Part shown: piece after piece, positions 22,429 to 35,000 of the stretch
Layout of the letters: each line of letters begins with the position of its first letter
Position numbering within the stretch: position 1 is the stretch's first letter
NCBI GenBank assembly: GCA_016165875.1
Contig: JABBOT010000080.1
Coordinates: forward strand, 7,980,172-8,044,171
DNA length: 64,000 nt
Direction of reading: 5' to 3'
DNA from: Acanthopleura granulata
Lineage: Eukaryota > Mollusca > Polyplacophora > Chitonida > Chitonidae
The notes under the pieces: generated by a model
What the model saw: only the letters and a program-made list of their open reading frames with translations
What the model was told of the DNA's origin: nothing
Database searches by the model: none
Program-made: the position numbers and the translations under genes

Positions 22429-23227
22429 TACAACAACTAAGATAAATAAATAAGCCAACCTCTAAACCCATATACCTGAACCAAAAGAGAAGAACCATTA
22501 CGCAAAGCACAATGTTCTTACTATCCAGTTGGGACTCTGGGAGAATCCAAGGTTCACTATCATGAATCTGACACTTTATTGTGAATGTAATTTGAGAAAT
22601 TCGTCAGGTATTTCAGTAATGGGATACCGGCAGAAGTCCGAAGTAGTACATATGACGTCATGTTAGTGACGCTGAAGATTCTACCGCAGCCTCAACCGCG
22701 TTGCGTCACAGCGAGGAGACCATATACGTCATAAATGAAACCGATCTACGCATATTTGACGTTGCGTAAGACAAGACTTATGGCATAGATGTCCTAATTC
22801 ACTGCAGCGACACCTGTTGTGAGAGAAACATTCACCGATATCCCATTGCCAAAAAAATTCGCCAGATTGTGAATGCCGTCGTATGAAATGCGCTGGATGA
22901 AAACCATCACATGATATATTAGGCATAAGCGTGATACCATATAGTGTAAAGGCTTTTTAGATGTAAATAGGGGTTAGAACATTCCGTTAAAGATTTGCAT
23001 GTGGATGACGAGAACATTGCGTGACTGGGTATCCGATCACAGTAGACGCGGCTATAAAGTTATTCACATTTGGTTTAAAAGCAATGTATTGATTTTTCCA
23101 TTTGGCCAGCTGTTCACGTTGAAACGCTGCTCGGATACACGGAGCGTGAGAAGCTCAAATATTACCCCATCGTGACATTTCAGCAACATTACGCAAATCT
23201 ATAAGCATTGTGGCTTCTGATATTTGC

Positions 23228-23550
23228 TCAGAGAAGTTCGTTGTTCCTGGCGTTGGGTGTCAACATAGGTCGCATCCACTGTAAATAGATAGATTTGAAG
23301 AGCAGCTTCAAAACCGGCTTTGAACGGAGAATATGTGTTTTCCAGCACCGCTTATCTAGCTTGTGAGACCTTGGTGATTGTAAACGGCCGACAACGCACA
23401 CGCGGCCGTTTGCAGTCTGATGTTTCTTGGGGACCATTTTCCTTCCATCAAAATGTTGTACGCTGTTCGCTGAAAAGCACTTAGAAAAGAACTTCCTTCC
23501 CAGTGAGAGTGGGTCGACATAAAGTCTAAATGAATCCACCCCAGATCCAT
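23228..23550 (-). CDS. Uncertain exon-like open frame, basic, no domain
   Basis: On the minus strand an acceptor-like 'atatttcgtttcag' ends near 23551 and the frame is then open for over 100 codons. The peptide is rich in Lys, Arg, Phe and Ser with no motif I recognise. An overlapping frame is open for 65 codons, so frame choice is not secure. No donor or poly(A) signal supports it. It could be chance. Confidence 0.2.
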
Positions 23551-24140
23551 CAACGAATCTGAAACGAAATATTCTCCTCACAACAGTGACACAATTGGAC
23601 GAATATTGTTATTACAACACGAAAGTTTTGTTAGGCGCATTTACACTACACTCTCTCATTCCGCGCGTACTAAAAATACTAACAAAGCAAAGAGGACTAC
23701 TATCACCACGAAGGGCATTTTTCGCCTAATTAGTCTGAAAGTGTTTGCTATATGGGTATGCTGGCCAAACTCAGTACATGCAACTCAGTCACTTTGACTT
23801 CAGTGCACAAACAGCGTACTTTATCAATGAAACTTGGAAACTCATTATGCCTAATCGAGGCAACATCCCAGGCGCCCACGTCTTACAAGTAGGTCACGTT
23901 TATATACAATGTAACTTGTCAACACGTGCTGACACATTCTGTCTTGTGCTGCGTATTATTAATTGCCCATCCTGGCCAGTTAAATACGTTATATTGATAC
24001 AACAATGTACATTAGCCATCTTGGAACCAGTATTTTATAACCTGTGTGGGCTATAGGCCTATTAAGCTGAACAATTCGTTTAGCTTAATGACAGAAGTAT
24101 TAAGGTAAATTATTATATACAAGCAATCCATCAATGTAAT

Positions 24141-24230
24141 ATTTATTTATTTATTTGATAGGTGTTTTACGCCGTACTCACGAATATTTCACTTATACGA
24201 TAGTGGTGGGGGGAAACAACCCGATTACAT
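24141..24230 (-). repeat. SINE family A fragment (tail end), minus strand
   Basis: An (attt)n tail, then 'gataggtgttttacgccgta', 'ctcacgaatatttcactta' and a short gtggtgggggaaa segment. The rest is missing. Confidence 0.85.
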
Positions 24231-24249
24231 TTACATTTCTTCGCCAGAT

Positions 24250-26120
24250 TAAATCCCTTAAAATGTTGTCTGCTGGTTCTTCAATGGTTTAGGGAATTCT
24301 GCCAGGACTTTGTCGGAGTGTCGGGCCATCAGTGAAACTCGCGTCACCTTCTGGAACTGAATCAGCACAGCAGTTATCCGATTTTGACTGCAGCAGCGCC
24401 AGTAATGCTGCTTGTTGGTTTTCACCAAGGATGCATCATTATCGGCTGATGGAAAACACACTGTTCCATGAGAATATGTAAAAATTCAATTTTCTCTTCT
24501 GGCTTAGAACGAGAATTCTGGGGAAAAGCTTTCTGTCATTTTTCAGGAGGGCTTGTGTTTTCCAGACTTTGTGGTGGTACCTATCGCCTTCTTCAGATCT
24601 GAAAGGGTCTTAAGCTTGAATTATTTGATTGGTAGAAAAAGTCCTGATTTTTTTTTGTCAATCTCTTCTCAATAAATGTAGTGAAGGCTTCTACACCCTT
24701 CTCGTCTGCTTTCATGATATCATGAATTTCATGATATGTCACTGCCTTGTCTGCAACAACGCCAGAACTGAGACAGATTAAAGCATCTTGCATGTTGTTG
24801 AAAGGGTTAATTATACTTCCAATAGTTGACATAAGAGTTTTTACAACATTGTTTCTCCATATTCTAGCTTTGTCCAGATCTTTCTTTGTCCCTACGCCTG
24901 GTATTATGCCAGCCATAATTCCTCACATGCTCTTGTTGCAGCCCTATCAGACTGGGAAAATATGCATCACTATACAGCACCACGGTTGAGAGGGATTCCT
25001 AAAGTCCCCCCTCCTGTCGCTGTGTCTCTATTGCATGTTTGCTCAGTTGCTTCATCAGACGTAAGCAATGGAAGAACTGCTCAAAAATGAGTTCGAGTCT
25101 CGAGTAGCGCAAACTATATTAGTGTATGAGCTCCAAAATAAAAGGTGACATCCACTTTGCTTCTTTCAGCCATAAATTTGTCACACTTCAGAAAACAATT
25201 GAGGAAGATAAAACATCGAAGAAACATTCTGATCGATGCCCTTGCACGAGGAAAGAAACTACAGACTGGTAGTTTTGCCTTTCGGGGTCAGACAGACTGT
25301 TCAGGAAAACCTCAACAGCTGTAAGGCCTCGTGCATAAGTTTATGGGCTCTTAAAGTTCTATTATGATGATGACCATTGAGAACTGTTTCAACGGAACCC
25401 TGAGCAACAGTATCTGATTCAATTAAAATGTCACGAAGGCTAGCATCTCCAAATCGTTTCCCTATCATACCACAAAAATATTAACAACTCTGATTCTCCC
25501 AACCGTATTACTCTCTTTCTGATAAAACTGTCATCTTCGCAAAATTTGGTCAGAATAAAGATATCCAACATTAGTTGCTTTGAGAGACTGCTTTCATTAA
25601 CATTTCTGTTAACAAGTAAGTCCCCTTGGATTCCTTGCCGACCATGACGTCTCACTAAATGAAATGGCTCACTTGTTTGGGTTGTAAGGGTGAGTATCGT
25701 CCTTCCTTCTTTGATGACGTGTCCGGGTTTCGGTAACTTATTTCACACAACTCATGATGCACCATTATCTCATTTGAATGATGTGTTGTTCCCTGATAAT
25801 GCTTCTTCTCCAAAATCTGTGTTATCCCAAACAAGAACGGTGGGTTCTCCTGACAATATCATTGTGGAATGCCGTTTTCTACCGGCAACTGTTCATTGGC
25901 CAAACTTGTCTCAAAGTTAAGAATTGTGTCACATGAAGCATTATGCCCAAACTTGTTGAGAATATTAAGCACCTGTGAAGCTTTTATCAAGTGTTTCACA
26001 GTAAGACCAAAGCAAAGGGATTTTAGTGTCTGTTTGTGATCCTTAGAGAACAAATATACAATGTTCTGTGCGATGGGCAATAACTTAACGCCCTTCTCTT
26101 CAGCACATTTTTCCAACGTC
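24250..26120 (-). pseudogene. Decayed copy of a repetitive marine-invertebrate protein family
   Basis: Reading the minus strand from 26116 downwards, successive frames give, in order: a helical block ending HNASCDTILNFETSLA; VWDNTDFGEEALSG (about 25820); IGKRFGDASLRDILIESD then HNRTLRAHKLMHEAL (about 25460-25310); INPFNNMQDALICLSSGV with FIEKRLTKKNQDFF (24916-24593); and SLVKTN followed in a shifted frame by AALLALLQSK (about 24430-24390). I recognise this order from long uncharacterised proteins present in many copies in molluscs and corals; I know no name or function. Frames change several times and stops interrupt them, so this copy is dead. High copy number elsewhere suggests mobile-element origin, which is inference. 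Confidence 0.7.
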
Positions 26121-27230
26121 TGAAGCCCCTATATACCAGGTTAGACGTTTGTACAGTTCTACAGGAATGACCTGTATTGACCTGATATTACACACGCCCG
26201 ATGGTGTTGGGGAAGAACTCATGCCACGTGTTGCCCTTTTAGAGTTATATTAATGATAACACCTGTACTGTCAGTGTATCTGACTGCTGCTATGTAGCTG
26301 TCCTTGTTGAAGCACCTTCTACTTCATTGGCATTCTGTTTCTGTTTCTGTTCCTTACGAAGTTTGCATCTGGTTAACAATGGATACAGCTGACAATGATT
26401 CTACAAAAACCAGTCCACTTGTATTTCTTTAGTATGGAGGAAAAAATTGTACCTGGGGAAAATCTCGCCTCAAATTGTACTTCAGAAGATCAGATCTGCA
26501 ATGGAAAATATTTGAAATAATAATTTACTGCCAATTTAGGCTTAAGGCTTTATTTACCTGTATCCTGAAACATCAGCGTCCTCATGCTCCTTCATCATTC
26601 CTGTTAAGCACTACACCAAACTTGACATTCCGAGAATGTCATGGTGTTTGATGATCCTCTCTTGTATCACATTGTCACAAAATATTTAGTAGGATGTTTT
26701 ACACAGTTGCTTTCTCTCAGGCCTACAAATCAAAAAAAAAAAAGAATACAAAACATGACAATATTTTCTCCTTTGAGAAATGGTACCATTTCTATCCTAA
26801 AGGAATTTTATGTATGATTGATGCGAATGGTTGAGGAAACCTAGAAAAACCTGCTGGAAAATTCAAAATGTCCTTAAAGTAGTCAATGTAACATGCCCAT
26901 ATTATACTCCAGTTCTGTCCATGCTGTGTATTTTTTTATTTCAACTATACACAAATAACTTAATTAAGCACCTCCCCCTCCCCCCGTTTTCATTGTGGCG
27001 ATTTTGTACACATGCGATTAATGTTCCTCTACACGAAAAGAGTGTAAAATGTGATTGCTTGTGAACCATGTGACCCTTTCGCAAATGAAAAACGACAAGA
27101 TGATTGGAATCCATGTGTTTTAATGATACTAAACATGCATTTCTATCATCACTGGTTTTGATGTGAAACAATGGATTTACAAGTATGGTTCTGGAATTAG
27201 CAGTGTTAAAGCAGTGGTTGAAATTACTCA
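26121..27230. other. No gene recognised
   Basis: The segment may contain more of the decayed gene upstream, but I could not align further motifs. An A11 run lies near 26733. Confidence 0.35.
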
Positions 27231-27245
27231 ATGAAAACGTCATTT

Positions 27246-27512
27246 CATATATTTATTTATTTGATTGATGTTTTACACCGTACTCAAGAATATTTCACTT
27301 ATACGACGGCGGCCAGCATTATGGTGGGAGGAAACAGGGCAAATCCCAGGAAAACCCATGACCATTCGTAGGTTGCAGGCAGACCGTCCCACGTACGGCC
27401 GGTGAGGAAGCCGGCATGAACTGGGCTTGAACTCACAGCGACCGCGTTGGTGGGAGGCCTCTGAGTCATTGCGCTGTGATAACGCGCTAACCGACTGAGT
27501 CACGGAGGCCCC
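27246..27512 (-). repeat. Full-length SINE family A with 13-bp target-site duplication
   Basis: GAAAACGTCATTT occurs exactly at 27233-27245 and 27513-27525. Between them lies the complete minus-strand element: (attt)n tail, 'acaccgtactcaagaatatt', central block, B box, and head 'gactgagtcacggaggcc'. This is the cleanest insertion in the window. Confidence 0.95.
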
Positions 27513-27689
27513 GAAAACGTCATTTTGGTATCCCGTAAAGCGTTTTACATCTTCATCGGATGTATCCGCCATGTGGCTGGATGTCAACCTGAATCCTTCT
27601 CTTTGTGTCGTTGGTGTCATTGTTGCATCACATAGCTGTTACGTCCTGGCGTTCTCCACATTTGTACCATATTGGAAAATGGGATGTGG

Positions 27690-27795
27690 AATTGGCTCAA
27701 CGGTTAGATTCTCCACTACAAGCTATGTAGCACCTGAAATCTGGGTTCAAACCCCGCCTTGGGCGATGAATTTCACCTTTCCACCGCTCTTATTG
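27690..27795 (+). repeat. tRNA-like SINE head (family D)
   Basis: A-box-like TGGCTCAACGGTTAGATT is followed 46 bp later by the B box GGGTTCAAACCCC, the spacing of a tRNA with a variable arm. No acceptor-stem pairing is evident, so it is a tRNA-derived repeat rather than a gene. Confidence 0.5.
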
Positions 27796-28163
27796 TTTGT
27801 GGAGCCTAGGTAAGAATATAAGGGCGTGGATTCGTTTTCATACTCACAATACGCCGTACGAGTCAATACAGTAAGTTACCTAGGCTATTACGAATAGCTC
27901 CATCCATACAAATGACTCCCATAGGCAATAGGTTGAAAATATGAGTGAAATAAGTAAACAAATATGTAAGTTATTCCGGCATTATATATTATTCAATATA
28001 AATTATTAAGAAAACCACCGATCCACTTACATCAGAATCGCCAAAGGCCCTTTTTTTCCTTGTTACACTTAAAACCACCTGGAAACTTTCACGACGATGC
28101 ACTAATACATCGGTACAGCCTACAATAGGACGCCAGTATTAGGCATTGCATATTTTCCGCACA

Positions 28164-28173
28164 GCGCATGCGC
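28164..28173. promoter_or_regulatory. NRF-1-type palindrome GCGCATGCGC
   Basis: Exact ten-base match to the known NRF-1 core. No gene start was recognised beside it, so it may be chance. Confidence 0.25.
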
Positions 28174-28426
28174 TGCTCATCACTACCACCTCTAGGGCAA
28201 TTTGTGCAAAAATCTTGAATGCCACCAAGGTCACTGGGGTCACAGTGATAAGACAGGAATTGATGACGAAAAATTACAAAAAAAATCCCACTGTATCATC
28301 CTTTGCTTCTATTGGTAAATGATACATATGGCCCTTTTTATCTGAATTATTTACGACGTGGTTCCCACGAGCATACCACGGCAATTGTCCTGATAAATTT
28401 CAATTATACATCCGCGCTAGGATATT

Positions 28427-28560
28427 CTTGTCCCACATTGTTCCGACGTTGGAATTTACACCAGAAATGACGCGGTGACCGACAACGCTTGAATTTAAAC
28501 GCCGTCCGCGCCCCCGTCATTTCTAATGTATATTCCAACGTCTGAGCAATCTCGGACAAG
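28427..28560. repeat. Imperfect inverted repeat, 46-bp arms
   Basis: Arms 28427-28472 and 28515-28560 match at roughly 38 of 46 positions, both containing GACGTTGGAAT and AGAAATGACG. The 42-bp centre is GC-rich. Probably a small foldback or MITE. Confidence 0.8.
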
Positions 28561-28844
28561 GTAGGGCTTGGCCTAAACGAACCTGAGTGTTTAACAAGGT
28601 ATCTGAAGGTCAAACTTGTCTATTGCTGGCAGTGTTGTAAAACCGATCTAGAGAGAGGCGCATAGGCTTTGACGAACCTGGCTATTTTGTGGTCCCTTGA
28701 ACATTTTTCTCACTGCAATGTTATAATATTTATGATTTCATCTGCTTATGTTAACCTTTGACCATGTCTGCAGTCTACGGCAATAGAGGGTTTCTGAACA
28801 ATTACAGGCGGATTAATGAACGTGTATTAGTGTTCACCAAAACA

Positions 28845-29078
28845 GTTGGTTAACACAGTTGGTTAGCGCAGCGCAGTGTAACGTATTGACCCAGAAGCCT
28901 CCCACTAATACGGTCGCCGTAAGTTCAAGTCCAGCTCATGCTGGCTTCCTCTCCGGCCATACGTTGAAAGATCCACCAAAAACGTGCGGATGGTCGTGGG
29001 TTTCCCCTGGGCTCTGCCCGGTTTCCACCCACCATAATTCTGACCGCCGTCTTGTGAGTGAAATATTCTTTAGTACTG
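28845..29078 (+). repeat. SINE family A copy, plus strand
   Basis: It has a duplicated head word 'cagttggttaac', B box GTTCAAGTCC, central block and a tail 'tgagtgaaatattctttagt'. No (aaat)n remains. Confidence 0.88.
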
Positions 29079-29079
29079 T

Positions 29080-32000
29080 TATTGTTATTTCATACAATGC
29101 CCTAACTCAGAAAAAGCACGAAGTATAACCATTCCACCGTTATAGCTGAACACAAATTCTACGAGTTTTGAAGATAAATATACCATAGCAAAATGTTTGA
29201 ATGTGAAAACTGGGCAGTCTGGAACGTAACGAGCCAGGTCTACTGTGGCTCAATTTTTTTCTCATCCGTTTACAGGAATGTTTTGTTGTCTTTGTGGTGT
29301 CACTCGCGCAACCTTGCTAGAGCTGACAGTTTGTGAGATATAAATAATTCAGAGGAAAAAATCTTTTTGTAGTTTTTTCGATGTTTATGCCCCACGTACA
29401 GAGCTTGATAGACGGCCGCAATTTTGGTCTGGATCATCGACCGTTCATGCTACAGTGTACCATGCAGTATGATAACTCAATAAATATTGCTTCACTTTTG
29501 ACATATTATATGTAGTGGTTTTGGGTCTATACGTATTGCCGTTTTGCTGGAATACGCAGATCCGATCTCAGATCGACAGACGAGAGAGACCGGCTATTAG
29601 GCCGACCCCACAGAATTCAGTCACGTGATTCTTAATTCATTTTTCAAGGAATCTGAACGCAGGTGTCATATACTAGAATGGTACAAACCCACACCCATGT
29701 GTACCTGTCAGAAACAATGCTTTTTTTAACGGGTCACGAGTCAGTAATAACGAAAATTGGACACTGTATACTGTATCAAATTTCGCAGTTGAAGTTAGTT
29801 CAACATGGTGTTGGGCACGGAAAATTTATAAAGCGCAGCATGTCTTATTACATGATTTTAAGAGGTTTATTTGTATCATCTGAGGTGGAATGGGGTGTTC
29901 TTAACAATTCAATTGGGGTTGATAATGTCCGACCACATGCAGCAGGAATATATAACTGTACTGTCTATAGACTACCATGCCTCATCTAAAGCATAGTCTG
30001 CATTAAAAGTACAAGAACTATATGTTAGCTGGATATCAGTGAAATTCCCCAAGTCTGGCCACTTTCTTACGGTAGACATTCTTATATGTATGTGGCTTAA
30101 AATGTTAAAGAGTTAGACTATGTAAACAACGGTAGATCAGTTAATTATATACAGACTTTATCTTACTGGAAAAAACTCTTTTTTTTCAGAACTTTATTTG
30201 ATGGAACCGATGTTATGTTTTTTGATGGTCGTGTTGGTGCTCATGAACGTGAAACACACAGCCGAAGAGCTGTTGTCGCTTAAGCCAGTACAGATGAAAT
30301 CTCCAGCCTGCAAACAATAATTCGAATATTTATCTCTAAATCATAAAGCGATTCTCAACCCTCCAAGTTTGCACAACAATCAGTTGATGGACAAAAGTTT
30401 GAAATTATAATAGATTTACTTAAGTGTCTCGATTATAAACAAAGGCTATGCAACAGTGTTATCTACCTGCAAGAAACCTTAGCATTCATCATAGAATACA
30501 CATCTGTGCCGATAGGCTCTAGTTTTAAGTTCTGTTTTATGTCCAATTTTGGTTGGGTTTTTTTATCAAAGACATAAAAAGCACACCTCATTATTTGACA
30601 TAAAAGAGAGAGAACATGGGTTTTTAACATACGGGACAAAGTTCAGCGTGAAACGCACAAACAAAATGCCGTTTTTGTCCAGATATGCTCCTTATAGATT
30701 CGGGAACATAGTGCAGAGCCACCACTTTTTCGGCATAATTTTGGCTTCCTACTGTTAGATGCTATATGTTTAGTGCCTAGTAATAGAAAAATATTTATAA
30801 ACTTATACTTGAATTACGTTTCAAATAAAATTGTTACGCTATTTGATATAGCCATTTTTTTGCAAATAAGGATTCGGTTTGATAAGTCTTACCACATTGT
30901 ATGAAAAAAGGACAATGTATCAACAAATGACTTCTTCATCCACGCCACAAAAGCTACAGATTGGAGATGTTAACATTTTCATTTCTACCATTTATTTATT
31001 CTACCACTATATGCACAAAAGAAGAAAACAGTACAGCAATCAGCTTTCTCTGGTAAGCCATGTCTCTGCGATCCACTCAACTAGTCTTTCATCTGAAATC
31101 CCACCCGCACGCCATACAACAGATTGTGATAATCTAACACCGTCCTGTCCGCGTGATATGTAGAGTATTTAGCTTCACCGTGCCATGTTGGAAATAAAGC
31201 GTCCTAAATTACACTCCAAAGGTACTAGTTCTATTGAACTGGACGCTGGGGCTGTTTAGTTTCACACGCCTGCCTGCTGAGGACGGACTGGTCTGCATGA
31301 CATCAACCGCAAAAAACAGCTGTATATGGCGTTCAAAATTTGATTTTCGGGGAAACGCTAAAGGTAGTTTGTCGATTGAAGAGAGTGACAAGCGGGGAGG
31401 ATTTCTTTGATGTTAGAGAGCCCTCAAACGGGAAATGAAGTCACGAACGATTTAATTATACCCCATGAAAATGACAGCTGGAAGGGTTCAATTTCACGTG
31501 GTGATGACAAAAGGCAATCAAAATGAAATCGTCAACAAAGGACTTCGGAGAATTTTCGTTTTTCGACAAAACTGACTCTCGGCTTTTCTTTTTTTTCTGT
31601 GCAAAATATATTAACCCCACAATGATTGCAACGACCTGAGTGGATTTGTGTAAAAGTTAATGTCTCCTGATGACTGTGTCTGTCCTTTCTTCATAAAGGC
31701 ATGTACGACATCACAATTCGTTTCTAATTCATGTGAAGGAAAACTTTACGTTGACGTGGAATTACGTAATTGTATTGCGCATGAAGACCCTGCTTACGTT
31801 TAAAAGAAAAAAAGAACACTTCATCAGATGTATATATGTATCGGTAGTCAAAATTTCAGAAGCGTGAAATTATGTGTATGACGGAGATGTCCCAGAAAAA
31901 TGCTCATACGGAGAGCATGCAAAGTGCCGCCATGTTATCAATTTAGCCAATCATATAGAGTTACTTCTGTAACCTGAGAATGTACCTCTTTCTGTTGTGA

Positions 32001-35000
32001 CGTCACACGCTCCCTGTTTTGCCTTTTTGTAATGTTACTTCAGAGCACAGGGTAAGGGTGAGGCGGAATCATGTTCCCGATTCATGGCGTATCCCACCGC
32101 CTTGAAAGATTTCCAGTCTGAGAGTTGACTTGACGAACACACAATAAGAGAGTTTCGAGTTCAGACTCTTTTGTGGCTGAAGATACAAACAGTCTTACTG
32201 TCTCATGTGATTTGTCAAAAATGTTAGGCAACGTTTGTTGACTTAAATTTACAGGTCACCCATCTCACCATGTTCAGGAGGTACAAATGACGTTTCTTTT
32301 CTTTAGTAACTTCTTAAGTTCACAAACCTTCAGCTAATCTGTTTTCATCATAGTTCGTCAAAGTCTAAAAACTTTTTATGACACTTTCTTTAGACACTCA
32401 TGTTATAGCAGATGTAATCAGAAATAGTTGCCTAACATTTTTGTCCAAACATGTGGGACAGTAGCACTTTTTCTTACCTTTAGCAAAAAGTTAGACCTCG
32501 AAACTCCCTTATTTCTGGTATGAATAAAATAACTATTTCTGTTGTATTCTTGTCTAATGTGAGCAATAAAACAGAATCAAAGGTAGTGTGATGTTTGGTG
32601 AGTGAGTCAATTATGGACATTGGCGGCATTGTGACAATTGAAAGATGTTTTCTCCCCTGCCTCCAAAAAATCGCGTTTCTTTATTCAGAAAGGTAAAAAT
32701 ACTAATATTTCTAAGATATACAATAACAAAAATTCTGTCGTCGTTTCTAGTATCCCAATAACTCCGCCTGAACACGTCCTTTTGTGGTTTGTTGGCCCAC
32801 AGCCATATCTGAAATACTGACAGAAGAACGACTTTCAACCGAATTGGTGAAAAGTGGCATTGCGTACGGAATATACGACTCTGGCAGAGGAGCTGAAGTT
32901 AGGATCGTTCTGGGAAACACGTTATCCGGGAAAGGATCATACAGAGACTATTTCTGGTACTCATAGAAATGAAGTGAACAAGAGAAAAGATCAGATATTG
33001 GTAATGTGGCTGTTTAAGGTGGCCCGGATAGTCCCAAGATCAACGAAACGCTTACATTGATTGAGAATAAGACTATGGCCCCGATTTCACGTGGCCTAGT
33101 TCTTGATGATGGGAAGTCTCGGGAGCTTCCTCGTATCCTTCCAAGAATGGCCATGTTTTGTTCCTGCTTGACAGTGGGAGGTTTCCGAGGAAAGACAGGG
33201 CATGTCCTCCGCCTTGCCACTACCAGAGCTAGAGGAAGCTAAGAGAAAGCATGGTGTGTTCAAAAGATCACGTATAGGCTTCTCCAATGCGATGAATTCA
33301 GCTGTGCGCAAAGGCTTTAAGGAACGACCGAAAATGGAACTGGAGCTGATGAAAGCTATGGAAAATTCCACAGTGGCGGATTACAACATTTTGAAGAGAA
33401 GCGTAATTTGAATATCTGTGAGGTCTGCCGCGTTTTGCTTTGGGCTTTGAAAAGGCGAGTGTAGAAACATCCGTTGAAAAGCAGTGCTGTACGTGTGCCT
33501 AAAATTACAGAAAGTCTATCGATATGTTTGTAATCAATGTGACCGGAAGCCAAATATAACGTGTTTTAGCTGGCGTCAGTCTACTATCTCTTCCACGGAA
33601 TGGAGAGAAATCTCGGACCTGGTTCTCGTCGTTCAACATCGGACAGTCTGTTACAACAGAGAGATGGGTTTCCTTACTAAACTATTGGCTATGAGAATAA
33701 ACTGACGCCAGACGTTTCCGCTTCCATAAATTCTGCACAGTAGAGGAATTCAGCTTGCGTCTCTAACCAATGGAACGGGTTATTTGGATAAGTTGACCCT
33801 GATATCAGCACATCCATGCAAACCTGTTACCACTGAGTTGATGCAAGCTCCTCTTGTGCCCAAATGGGAAGAGCTTCTGTCGTTAATTTTGAGGACGGGT
33901 ATAAAACAATGCCATCCTACCAGAGAAGGCTAGTTGCGTTAGCTGTGCAGCATTCAATCGGTTCAGGGTCAGAACCACAGTGGATGACGAGAGAAGTTAT
34001 AAAAAGGATATGTTACAATGGCACGCGATCGATGGTTAACAGGAAATACCAGCCGAGTTGAGAGACAGTTCGAGAAAGGCCGATACCCTCCCTGCCGAGT
34101 AGAACTACGATGCTTGTTACATTAAAGGTGTTTGGTGCTGAATAAAGTCCGAGTGTTGGAGCCACGGTGCTACTTCTCGACAGATGTCCCTCTCTCACAC
34201 TGTCTCATCAGAGGAGAGCTTTAATTGGCCTACATAAAGCCACGTGATATCAGGGATATCAGGGATTTCCCGACAGCCATTGGAATCCCCTTCGTTAGGC
34301 GATATGTATATATAGTACTGGAGACGTCTGTACCAATGTCACATGTTCACGGATAGCTGTGCTAGAAGGAATACCTCTGGAGAATTTTCTGAACAAGGAT
34401 GGGAGGTAAGTGAATCTTCTATCTCGGTATAAAGCTTTTCTAAGATGCATTTCAAAACCTACATGTCTACTCCTGGTATGTATGAGAAACCAGCTGGAAA
34501 TAACATGATGTAAATTGTGCTGTTTCCGGCAGAGTAGACTTAGCTCTAGCAAATATCGGATTTCATTGGCAGAAACATTTCCTCGCGTGATTAAATGTAT
34601 TTATTTATATCATGTTTTGCAGCGGTAATCGGCATTATCTCCATTCCCTGTCGTTCAAACATAGTGAATTAGTGTTTAGTGGGGAATGGAAGTTCCCTTT
34701 GATAACCTCTGAGAAAGCTGGGTAAATCGCAAATTCACGAATCAAAAGTTGCACGATGATGCATTTCATTTCCGACTAACCAACACAGAAATGTAAATAC
34801 AGATTTTTCGCTACCTCAACCAGCGATAAACCGCAGTTGCCTGCTTATCGCATTAGTGGAGTCGTTGTGCTTCACAAATTCATTGAAAATACAATTACGA
34901 AGCCAATTTGTAAAGCAATTTCCATTCGCCGACCCGAATGCTGGAGACCGATTAAACAAACCGTGTCCACGTTGATTGTAAGGCGCGTTAGAATTTGCAG

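Noticed and set aside
22113..22458. Long open frames of poly-Leu, poly-Asn, poly-Val and poly-Cys/Tyr on both strands
   Set aside because: They are translations of the TTG/TTA trinucleotide repeat in all phases.
30201..30320. 39-codon frame with hydrophobic start after a polypyrimidine-AG
   Set aside because: Could be a small secreted peptide, but too short, with no upstream exon or conservation evidence; kept only as a remark.
32784..33411. Series of open frames of 60-90 codons on both strands suggesting a decayed gene
   Set aside because: The frames look partly protein-like, but I could not recognise a domain or place consistent splice sites.
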